NCBI RefSeq assembly: GCF_030272615.1
Contig: NC_081411.1
Coordinates: 43,517,017 to 43,581,016, forward strand
Length of the DNA: 64,000 nt
Direction: 5' to 3'
From: Cryptomeria japonica
Taxonomy: Eukaryota; Streptophyta; Pinopsida; Cupressales; Cupressaceae
The translations under genes and the position numbers were made by a program. The notes beneath the pieces are model-generated. The model saw only the letters and a program-made list of their open reading frames with translations, had not been told where the DNA came from and did not search any database. Below, in pieces: positions 21,241 through 31,390 of this stretch (the stretch's first letter is position 1; each line of letters starts with the position of its first letter).

Positions 21241-22907
21241 CATACTAATGAGATGTTGCGGGAGTGTGGTGCAATGCTATTTCCAAGATCATCAAGAGAC
21301 TTGCAAGATCTCTTTTTATGCCCTAGAGATGATGGTTGCTATTTCTATAGAAATTATTGTTTGAATGAGAAGTGCTCAGAATGTGGTGGGTTGTCAAAGT
21401 TTGTTTCATGTTTTCATGAGGGCAGTGAACATGAGTTTGGAAATAATTATGTTGAGAAAAAAAGATACGAGACAGTGAAATATACTGTGAAGAGTGGAGG
21501 TGAAGGTTCTAGATGCAAATTAGTCTCAAGGGAAGTGAGTATTGCTGATTTTATTTTGGATTTTAAGGAAAATCTTTTCTACAAGTATGCAAGGCACACC
21601 CATAGGTCTCAGTGGTTGGATCAATAGTTCAGGATGTGTAAGAACTCTTTCCCGATTGGCACTATTGTATTGGTGGTTGATTTTGCAGAGAACTATACAT
21701 TGCAACCACAAAATGAGGTACAGTCTCAGTACTACAATTCAATCCAGATTGTTATTTTTGTTCACATTACATATAGACATGCTCCTGATAGTACAGAACA
21801 GGACAGGAAGATAATCAGGGAGTATCATTTTTATATGAGCAATGATAGATCACACTCCTCCGAGTATGTGCAACATTCTTTCGAGAATTTTTTTGAGTTC
21901 TTGCATGAGAAAGATATTGCAATTGACCGACATATAATATGGTCAGATAACTGTACGGGTCAATTCAAGAATGCGCATATGTTTTATTGGTTGAGTAGAA
22001 TGCATGTGGAGAGGCGTATACCTCATATTTGGTGTTTTTTTGAGGCGGGGCATGGGAAGGGAGAGCATGAGGAGTAGGTGCATGTTTGAAGAGAGTTCTA
22101 GTTAAGGAGCAATTGAGGATTTTAGGTGCAAATTTCTCTGATGCATGTTCTATTGTTGATTGGTGTAGTTCAACATTGTCACATGGAGGTACTCTTGATT
22201 CAGCAGTGAGCATATTCTTTTGGTTGGTTGAGGAGGGAACAGTGGGAGATAGATTGGATTGTCAAACAATTAAAGATTCTTCAAAGATGCATTCATTTCT
22301 CAGCTCGGATGCAAGTACATGGACCATTTGGACACGAGTGTTGGCTTGTTTTTGTCAGAGTTGTCTTCAGTGTGATTAGGATCAGTGCGAGTCAAGTGAG
22401 TGGGTTGATACGTGGGTTCTCCACTATCTAACTCCTTTATCTCAAACAATATCCTTGTCAAACGATGACATGGAAAGTTCACTTGAGTATGATCATCTAT
22501 CAGATCTTGTACAACTAGGACATGTTTTTGTAGTTGTTGCACCGCAAGGGAATGAAGAGAGATCAGAATATTGGTTGGCACAATGTGTATAGGGAAAACA
22601 AAAGCTAACACAACCAGTGACAGATGATGATGGGTTCACATATCCTACAGGTTCAGTTGTTGTTGTGGGAACTTGGTTGCAAACATACATGATTAGAAAG
22701 AATGGCATACCTGCATTTGAAGACTATGAGAAACACAAAACCATTATAATGTATTCACACCTTATTATAGCTACAAATGTCAAGTTGTTGAAGCATCAAG
22801 CAAAACCGAAGACCAAAGAGCTATGGATAGTGACTACTGCTGATCATGAAGCAATACTGGATACTCTTAAACAAAGAGATGACTCTTCAGGCACACTTGA
22901 GTAGTAG
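21241..22907 (+). pseudogene. Decayed transposase-like gene (RNase H fold), N-terminus removed by element 3
   Basis: A Cys-rich segment (CPRDDGCYFY, CLNEKCSECGG) precedes a catalytic-looking core. Its motifs are LVVDFAENYTLQP, EVQSQYYNS, a central IIWSDNCTGQFKN and FFEAGHGKGEHE, an Asp...Asp...Glu/Asp arrangement expected of a DDE-type transposase. A C-terminal part with VFVVVAPQ, YWLAQC and VVVVGTWLQ ends at SSGTLE. Lesions are a TAG at 21625, a frameshift near 22065-22080 and a TAG near 22590. The family is familiar from plant and animal genomes, but I cannot assign the superfamily with confidence. The 5' part lies left of element 3, outside the window. Confidence 0.65.
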
Positions 22908-24631
22908 GTGTTTAATGGTGCCTTATTTTTTTATCATTAATTTCATTTCAAACAATGATCATTAAACCTTAATGTTCAAGTTTGTTACATGTATATTAAG
23001 GTTGTGTTCAAAATGCAGGTCTATTGATGAACATTTTTTTTTTGCAACACGATTTTTGCATGCACATAGCGAGTACACTCGATATAATTGGAAGGGACGT
23101 ATTTTTGCAACATGACTTATTATCATGCATTTGATGAGCTTTACAATTTTTGTTATTAGAGAACACTATTTGATAATTTTTTATGATATAATTATCGCAT
23201 AACCTTTATGCTCATGAAGGTAATTTTTGATGATATACAACAGTATCACATTACGTTTTTTGTGTCAACATAGTGGGTTCTGTTGATATAATTCGAAGGG
23301 ACGTATTTTTATGATATATGATCCCACCTTTTCATTTATTATCATGCATTTCAGTTGAAGTGATTATCATAAATCCGTTATGTTCATCCATGCATTTTAT
23401 GTGTAGACTAACAATTCTTAAAAATACAGGTTCATGCTAGATCATTCGTTGTTGACGAGACCCTCTCTTGGTGATGGTACATATTCCTTTGTGCATTAAT
23501 GAGATTAAATTGTGGGTCTTGTTGTATTTATTATCATGAAGATGATTCAAATGCATGTGGCCAGGACACATCTGCAGTGGATCAAATTGTCATGACAGAT
23601 GATCTATTGAATCAAACATTTGACATTGATAGTCAGGTAAATAGGTTAATGTTGGGCCTTCAACATCAACACCTACTAGTCAAAGTGGTCATCGAACTTT
23701 CACTCAAGTAACCTTGTCTATTTTTATTCATTAATGGTTTATAAAATAAAGTTAGTTAGATTTTGGCAATTGAATAACATTGTTTCATTTTCAGATGCTG
23801 ACATCAGATGCACCTAATATTCTCTCCACAATGGAGCATGGTGTTCTCTAGCAGTAGCATCTTTGATGCTTTTGACAGTAGTATGAGTCAGATTAGTAAA
23901 TTTCTAATTTGATGCTTCCCATAGGGCTTTGCAACTTCAGATTGTGTGTGTGCCCCTGTTACAAATGAATTGTACTTTAATTGACATAGATGGTCTATGA
24001 TGGTTTTTTTGTAAGACTATAAGGTTTTATTACATATATTGTACTTTAATCAACATATAACAATATCCAAGTGGTGGTTGGCATGAGCTTGAATATGGTA
24101 AGTTGTATGCATCTTGAAGTTGAATATGATATGTTGTATACATCTTGAAGTTGAACTTTGATTAGACTTTGTCAGCATTTGATGAATCATAAATGTCATT
24201 TTATTATTAATCTTGTGAGTGTGAGGTGTAGGAATAAATATCAATTACTTTGAAAGTCATGGATGGTTGTCCTCATATGATAACTACTAGATGGTTGTGC
24301 CTTATGAAGAAAAGATGAATAGATAATAACTAATTGAGAACATCAATTCAAATCCATAATCTAGAGGATACTAATAACAGATCTTTGTATATTTATTTTT
24401 TATAATAATGAAATAGGTACAACTGTATTGAGATAAAATGAAGCTTTTCTCTCATATGAAGATGTCACATTGGCAAATTGGTCTTTATTATAATACACAA
24501 GACATAAGTAAAATCAAAATGCTCTCAGGGTACAGTTTTGGACTTGAACCATATTGCATAAATCTCAAGGCTTCAACTTGATTATCATTAAAGGTTTCTA
24601 ATTATTTACAAAATATCCCTTCATGGATGTC
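22908..24631 (+). other. Region between transposase and tandem repeats
   Basis: No clear gene. A GAAGGGACGTATTTTT-containing segment occurs twice (about 23090 and 23300). An open frame at 23499-23711 (70 residues) and a following Ser/Thr-rich stretch to a stop at about 23850 may be exon debris; a TTTTCAG acceptor precedes ATGCTGACATCAG near 23795. I do not recognise any product. Confidence 0.35.
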
Positions 24632-26397
24632 ACGGTTTGTCATCGCGATGAGCTGAACGAGAAATCAACCAGGCGACAACATTCCATTGAGTGAGATTGA
24701 CGATTTTTTCGCCAACCGAAAAATTGCTGCCCTAATAAAACCATAGGAAAACTTGAAATATCGAGATAGGCTTTTGTAGGGACCCCTCTCATGGCCTCGT
24801 AGGTTCAAATGGATCATTCGCAGGTGCCATAGATTCTGAGTTAGGGCTCGTCAAAGTTTGACAATTTTGAGCACTTAGGGCCCTCAAGGGACGATGCCGG
24901 TAGGGTATGACCCCGAGCGTTCAATCGAGTGGGGGGGAAAAATAGGAGCATGCGTAGGGTAATTATGCCTAACTGGACATGTCAAAGCTGACGGTTCATC
25001 ATCGCGATGAGCTGAACGAGAAATTGACCAGGCGACAACATTCCATTGAGTGAGACTGACGATTTTTTCACCAACCAAAAAATTGCTGCCCTAATAAAAC
25101 CGTAGGGCAACTTGAAATACCGAGATAGGATTTTGTAGGGACCCCTCTTGTGGCCCCATAGGTTCAAATGGATTGTTCGTAGGTGCCACAAATTTTGAGT
25201 TAGGGCTCGTCAAAGTTTGACAATTTTGAGCACTTAGGGCACTCAAGGGACGACGCCAGTAGGGTATGACCTCGAGCGTTTGATCGAGTGGGGGGGGGGA
25301 AATAGGAGCATGCGTAGGGTAATTATTCCTAATTGGACATGTCAGAGCCGATGGTTCATCATTGTGACGAGCTGAACGAGAAATCGACTAGGCGACAACA
25401 TTCCATTGAGTGAGACTGACGATTTTTTCGCCAACCGAAAAATTGCTGCCCTAATAAAATTGTAGGGCAACTTGAAATACCGAGATAGGCTTTTGTAAGG
25501 ACCCCAGTCATGGCCTTGTAGGTTCAAACAAATCATTTGCAGGTGCCACAGATTCTGAGTTAGGGCCCGTCAAAGTTTGACAATTTTGAGCACTTAGGGC
25601 GCTCAAGGGATGACGTCGGTAGGGTATGACCCCAAGCGTTTGATCGAGTGGGGGGGAAAAATAGGAGCATGCGTAGGGTAATTATGCCTAACTAGATATG
25701 TCGAATCTGACAGTTCATCATCGCAACGAGTTGAATGAGAAATTGGCCACGCGACAACATTCTATTGAGTGAGATTGACGATTTTTTGCCAACCGAAAAA
25801 TTGCTGCCCTAATAAAACCATAGGGAAACTTGAAAAACTGAGATAGGCTTTTGTAGGGACCCCTCTTGTGGCCCCATAGGTTCAAATAGATCATTCGCAA
25901 GTGCCACAGATTCCAAGTTAGGGCCCATCAAAGTTTGACAATTCTGAGCACTTAGGGCGCTCAAGGGATGACGCCGGTAGGGTATGACCTCGAGCGTTCG
26001 ATCGAGTGGGGGGGAAAAATAGGAGCATGTGTAGGGTAATTATTCCTAACTGGACATGTCAGAGCTGATGGTTCATCATCGCAATGAGCTGAACGAGAAA
26101 TTGACTAGGCGACAACATTCCATTGAGTGAGACTGACCATTTTTTCGCCAACTGAAAAATTGCTGCCCTAATAAAACCGTAGGGTAACTTGAAATACTAA
26201 GATAGTCTTTTGTAGGGACCCCTCTCATGGCCCCGTAGGTTCAAATGGATCGTTCATAGGTGCCACAGATTCTGAGTTAGGGCTCGTCAAAGTTTGACAA
26301 TTTTGAGCACTTAGGGTGCTCAAGGGACGACGCCGGTAGGGTATGACCTCGAGCGTTCGATCGAGTGGGGGGGAAAAATAGGAGCATGCGTAGGGTA
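24632..26397. repeat. 359-bp tandem repeat, five copies
   Basis: The word GAGCTGAACGAG or a close variant recurs at about 24650, 25009, 25369, 25728 and 26086, giving monomers of 358-360 bp. Each monomer ends with a G-run and AATAGGAGCATGCGTAGGGTA. Copies differ by scattered substitutions, often transitions. Each monomer retains a similar minus-strand frame of about 60-70 codons (for example KSSVSLNGMLSP and FLVQL); whether this means anything is unknown. The array is more GC-rich than its surroundings. Confidence 0.9.
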
Positions 26398-26596
26398 TTG
26401 TTCATTAAATGAATTGTATTGTTCATTGAATGAATTTTATTGTATTGTTGATTAAATGAATTGTATTGTTCATTAAATAAATTGTATTGTATTGTTCATT
26501 AAATGAATTATATTGTTCATTAAATGAATTATATTGTTCATTATAAAAACAACACTTACGATGAAATGAAATGAATTGTATTGTTCATTAAATAGC
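26395..26596. repeat. About 20-bp AT-rich repeat TTGTTCATTAAATGAA
   Basis: Around nine units of TATTGTTCATTAAATGAATTG follow the 359-bp array directly. TTCATTAAATGAA is close to palindromic. The array ends before the 3' end of the minus-strand gene. Confidence 0.8.
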
Positions 26597-26861
26597 CATT
26601 ATTAACCATTGATAATTATTGGAATGAAGATTAAAGATTTCCATGATAACACCACACACAGATGAGCAACAATTTATATGATCGAATATCAACTTCTGTA
26701 TATATAAAAATGTCGAATGATTACAAATGTATGTCCATACACAAATATGGCATAAACACCAACTGAAAAAAAATGTATGTCTAAATACGTGAATGTATGT
26801 CCATATACAAAATATACATGCCAACTAGACATGTAAGCATCCCAAAACTATCTATAACATC

Positions 26862-28785
26862 CTAAGCTACTGATGGATCATCAAAATCGATCCTCTTCGC
26901 CGCACTGCTTGGCTCTAAAGGATCCTGAACAAGAAAAACAAACCACGATTAATATTAGTTAATTATATCATTCACATTCGAAAAGTTAACATAAAAATGA
27001 ACTATTTAATTGAACTATTCATGTTTACCTCATCTCCACGTTTTCTCTTCAGCTTTGCAGGACTCTTGATGTATGTCTTTGGTAGAGGAGGTATGTTTTG
27101 AATATTTTCATAAACAACCTACATATGTTTAGAAACATGACATTGATACAAGTTAGCATATAATTGTCACTGATAATAACAAATTATATCTACTAATCAA
27201 AAAATAAAATAAACACACATCTACTCGAGGCATCTCTTCTTCTTCTTCAGATATACTGGGTGTAGTCATCAAGGATGTGAAGCCAAGGATTCTCTGTATA
27301 TATACACAACAAGTATATGAAACTATCAATCTATGTCTAGACATGTATAATCACTATAAGTTATTTAAACTATTCATTCAATCATATTTGCATTCAATTA
27401 CCTTTCCCTTGTCTCCAATTGCACTACCAGATCCTAGATCACACTGCACCACACTCATGCTGCTTGTGCTCTACAAGAGTAAAATAAGATATACATGCAA
27501 GTTACTACATAATTTAATTAATACAAATATAAATGATGAGCATGTATGTACAATAAAATACAAACGACTAGGTGCAATAATATATGTACCATCAAGCTAT
27601 CGAGGCCAAATGAAATGGCCGACAAGGTTCCCTCTTGAATCTGTCTCAACTCATCCTCGATCATCAACTGTTAAATAGACCATGTAAATAAAAATTAGTA
27701 CTTAATATTATCTAATTTATAAATATTTAATTAAAATATAACATGAACTGTGAAAACACAAATATTACCAATACATCATCAATGTATGATGACGGTGCCT
27801 CCTCGCCTCTAGCATGTGAGGACTCCCCAGGGTATCCTCCAGTCTGTGTAATAACCTTTGGTGCATCATGCATCTCATGCACCTCGTAATCTGCACTGTC
27901 CACAGTAGGATCAATGGGCTGTCCAACTAGACCCAAGCATGCGTGCCCACACATGACACAACTATGGGGCACACATATGTGTGGAGCCGAGGATGATGTG
28001 TCAGCACCACCCGATGCACCGCTACCATCAAAAGTAGGCTGAGCTACTGACGCAGCCTTAGAAACCAAAAGGATACTCAAAGAGTGAATAGCTGATATGG
28101 TCCGTGAAGCCACCTCACAAATGATATCAAGATGCTGAACTGTAGGTGGGGGATCAACAGGAGGAGGGGGGACATATGGGCCCTGGACTACTCTGACTGC
28201 CCCAGGTCTATTTTGTGGCATACCTAAACCTACACCTTGGAAAGGTTGGATGTCAAAGTAGTTCACATGTTTCTATAAAACAAACTCAACATACAATTTT
28301 TTTATGAAATAGAAGGGGATATCAAGATTGTTGTTGGGTGGTTTGTCAAAAACCGTCCACCAACGATCCCAAAATTTTTTCACAATCCCATCATTTGTGC
28401 ACCATTTGATAGAAAGTTTTGTTTTTTTGGGATCTATAGGCTGATCAGTACGGGGATTGACAAATAATGAGGCGATTTCGGCTTTGGATATCTCAAGATC
28501 CTTGATATCCTTATATGACAAGCCATCTGCATATTTCTCCTTCATAGAATCTCGCCACAAAAGGGTGGCATTGTGCTCCTCGATCATGGTTTCCATACTT
28601 TTTACGATTGACATGAGAGGATCAAACAATGGGTTAAAACGAGGGATCCTACGATATACTTCTGCAATCCCCCTCAATTCATTCAAATTTTGTGCAATCA
28701 AATCTTGAATTGAGGGGGGGTTTGGCAAATGAGGGTTTGGTTGTTGCAGTTGTGGTTGGTCAGTGTTTTCATTGTTATCTCCCAT
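26862..28785 (-). CDS. Unrecognised six-exon gene
   Basis: Exons are 28785-27769, 27667-27590, 27470-27402, 27293-27225, 27118-27029 and 26924-26862 (stop TAG). Every intron has GT...AG ends, every exon is a multiple of three and all introns are phase 0, so joining gives about 460 codons. The start is MGDNNENTDQPQ; an upstream in-frame Met exists at 28872. A helical region (IPRFNPLFDPLMSIVKSME, KIKW-type segment with FWDRWWTVFDKP) precedes a Pro-rich and Cys-containing part (CVMCGHACLG). Short acidic exons and a basic KLKRKRGDE, possibly nuclear, follow. One in-frame TAG at 28273-28275 breaks exon 1. I know no family for it. It may be the second gene of the transposon whose transposase lies at 21241-22907. 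Confidence 0.65.
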
Positions 28786-29146
28786 TTTTAACCTAATTGA
28801 ATGTAAACAATTAAATTTAGTTAACAAATTTAAACAATTAGGTATTTGATTTAAAAAAAACCTAGTTTTCATGAAAAAAAAACCATATTTTCAATGAAAA
28901 ATCAAATAAACATTCACACAAAATACAAAAAATGAATGAAAATGATTCAAAACGACAAAATTCTTACCTCTAAATCTATTTTTTAGCAATTTTTTGTCAA
29001 AAAACCAGATATCAGATGGAGTAGATATCGGATTTTGACAAATTCGCGTGACCTGTGAGTTAAAAATGACCCACGGGACTGTCACTGTCTAAATATAAAA
29101 GTCTCAAAAAATCAGATATCCGATTTCAACACTTAAATTATTTTTA
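28786..29146 (-). other. Upstream region of the six-exon gene with GATATCCGATTTT motifs
   Basis: Copies of the word (A/G)GATATC(C/G)GATTTT, some imperfect, occur near 29010, 29030 and 29110, and again beyond the AT satellite at 29791-29835. They could be promoter elements or subterminal transposase-binding repeats. Confidence 0.45.
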
Positions 29147-29766
29147 AATAACATATATAATATAATAATATATTATATAATATGTATTGTATTATATTAT
29201 ATATATTATAATTTAATATAATATAATATAATATAATATAATAAGATTATATTATATTATATTATATTATATATATATAATATTGTATTATATATAATAT
29301 AATATAATATAATATAATATAATATTATATTATATTATATTATATTATATTATATATTATATAATATTGTATTATATTATATTATATATAATATAATATA
29401 ATATAATATTATATTATATTATATTATATATAATATTATATTATATTATATATAATATAATATTATATTATATATAATATAATATTATATTATATATAAT
29501 ATAATATTATATTATATATAATATAATATAATATAATATAATATAATATTATATTATATTATATTATATATAATATTATATTATATAATATAATATTATG
29601 TTATATTATATTATAATATAATATAATATAATATTATAATATATTATATAATACAATATTATATAATATATAATATAATTTAATATTATATTATATAATA
29701 CAATATTATATTATATTATATATAATATAATATTGTATTATATAATACGTAACATATAATATATTT
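29147..29766. repeat. AT satellite of TATAATA/TATTATA words
   Basis: About 620 bp consist almost only of ATATAAT and ATTATAT words with frequent inverted repeats. No gene is possible. It is flanked on both sides by GATATCCGATTTT copies. Confidence 0.95.
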
Positions 29767-30240
29767 TTTAAATTAAAATTACAAATAAAAATCGGATATC
29801 CGATTTTATCAGATATCCGATTTTATCCGATATTTGATTTGCATAGGTAATTACTAGGCCAGGGTGTACTGACACCCAGGCCAAGCAAAAAGTCAACACG
29901 GATTTTTGCGTTTTTAGGCAAGTGAGGAAGGCTATTTTTTTCACATTGCCACTTTTTGGGCCCCCTTGATCCTGCACTAACCCATGTGTCGTCGTGATTT
30001 ATGATCAAATACAAATTTTATGTCATTTTGAGATATGTCATGCCCTAGTTTTGATAATTGATGTTGATAATGCCCCCTCGGGAGATGAATCAAAATTTTG
30101 GAAAATTTGATTTGATTTGATAAGTATGTTTGCATTGTAAAATGTTGGCTATGTGGAATGCTAATAATTGATTCATCTCCCGATATGGATGTGTGCGAGG
30201 GTACAAGGAAGACCACGAGCGAATTACATGCTCAATCCCC

Positions 30241-30343
30241 TAACCCTAATTTTATTTCACCCTATAAAAGGGGAAAAGTACATTGTTTTGTCTCATGTGT
30301 GCTTGTTGACTTTGGAGAGAAAGACTTTTGGAGAGAAGACAAA
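30241..30343 (+). promoter_or_regulatory. Promoter of the element 2 PMD gene
   Basis: CCTATAAAAGGGG at 30261-30273 is a strong TATA box, 81 nt upstream of the PMD start codon. The layout mirrors element 1 and argues that the antisense gene has its own promoter and does not use the LTR. Confidence 0.6.
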
Positions 30344-30504
30344 ATGTCTATCCCATATTCTACACATCGATTTGAGCGCGTTCGGAGGTATTGGAGGCTT
30401 GCCACGTATGGACCACTGGTAAGTCAACCCTTTTGACCCCTTTTTTATTTTTATTTTGTCATTTTTGGTCGTGTTTTGAATTTTGGCACGTGGTTTTTTC
30501 GGTT

Positions 30505-30982
30505 TAGCGCATAGGGGTTGTTGTTTAGTGCATACAAAATATTTCATAGCGCATAAGGGTTTCATTTTTGGGTAGCATCCGAAAACTTAGGGTAGTGCAT
30601 AAATTTGATAGGTTAGTGCACATATTTGCTAGGTTAGCACATAAATGCAACTTAGTGAATTAGGGACATAGGGTAGCGCAGAAGGTGAAATAGGTAGCGC
30701 ATCGGGTAAACCTAGCGCATTGGGTACACAAGGAGTCACATGGGTAGGGATAAGTAGTGCATAGGTTAGACCTAGCACATAGGGTTAGATAGGTAGCGCA
30801 AATGTGGGATAGGTTAGCGCATGGGATAGGTTTAGCACTTAGGGTAGATTAGATGGCGCATTGGAAGAAATAGGTGGCGCATAGAGTTAATCTAGTTGGT
30901 GGGGTAGATAGGATAGCCTGTGAAGAAAATAGGTTAGCGCATAGAGTCAATCTAGCGTGTAGCCAAATTTAGTTAGCGCATG
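30505..30982 (+). repeat. TAGCGCAT-core array, 18/21 bp period, in PMD intron (element 2)
   Basis: About twenty units have the core TAGCGCAT or variants TAGTGCAT, TAGCACAT and GGCGCAT, followed by 10-13 varied bases rich in GGGT and AGGT. Neighbouring cores are mostly 18 or 21 bp apart. Core variation is mainly at the CpG. The core in the PMD sense equals the core of the leader arrays read in the gag-pol sense. Confidence 0.75.
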
Positions 30983-31184
30983 CAGTCGGTTTTGTGAGAA
31001 AAGATGATTTGCGAGTGAAGAAAATTGATAGGATAAGGTCAGTTTTGCTGGGATAGGTGTAAATGTTTCATTTTTGTGTTTGCTATCATGATTTTGATAG
31101 TTTTTCCAATATAAATGTCGATATAACTTGAATTTTTTGGCAATTTTTAAAGTTATCCATAGATATTGATGTGGATTTGATATA

Positions 31185-31390
31185 AACTTGATTTGATTTG
31201 CATTGTTTCAAGTTAATATATGTGGAGCTTGATTTGTGTTACAAGCTGATATGATTGTAGAACTTGAGTTGTTTTACAAGTTGATATGGGTTGGAAACTT
31301 GAGTTGTGTTACAAGTTGATGTGATGTGGGGACTTGAGTTGTGTTACAAGTTTGATATGGTTTTTGAAAATTTGAGTTGTGTTACAAATT
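31185..31390 (+). repeat. Tandem palindromes with constant 10-nt centre and covarying arms (element 2 intron)
   Basis: Units at about 35-bp spacing share the centre AGTTGTGTTA or a variant. Arms are AGCTTG/CAAGCT (31226), AACTTG/CAAGTT (31261), AACTTG/CAAGTT (31296), ACTTG/CAAGT (31332) and AATTTG/CAAATT (31369). A looser first unit with an 18-nt centre begins at 31186. Both arms change together, as in element 1, though the sequences are unrelated. Confidence 0.72.

Noticed and set aside
23499-23850. Additional exons of the transposase gene
   Set aside because: A possible donor and acceptor exist, but the implied first intron is too short and no homology supports the peptides.
24884-25900. 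Minus-strand frames of 60-69 codons treated as genes
   Set aside because: They recur once per 359-bp monomer and are better described as part of the tandem repeat; coding is unproven.
29860-29890. GGTGTACTGACACCC read as an LTR start
   Set aside because: It resembles TGTAGACACC only loosely, is on the wrong strand for element 2 and has no partner.
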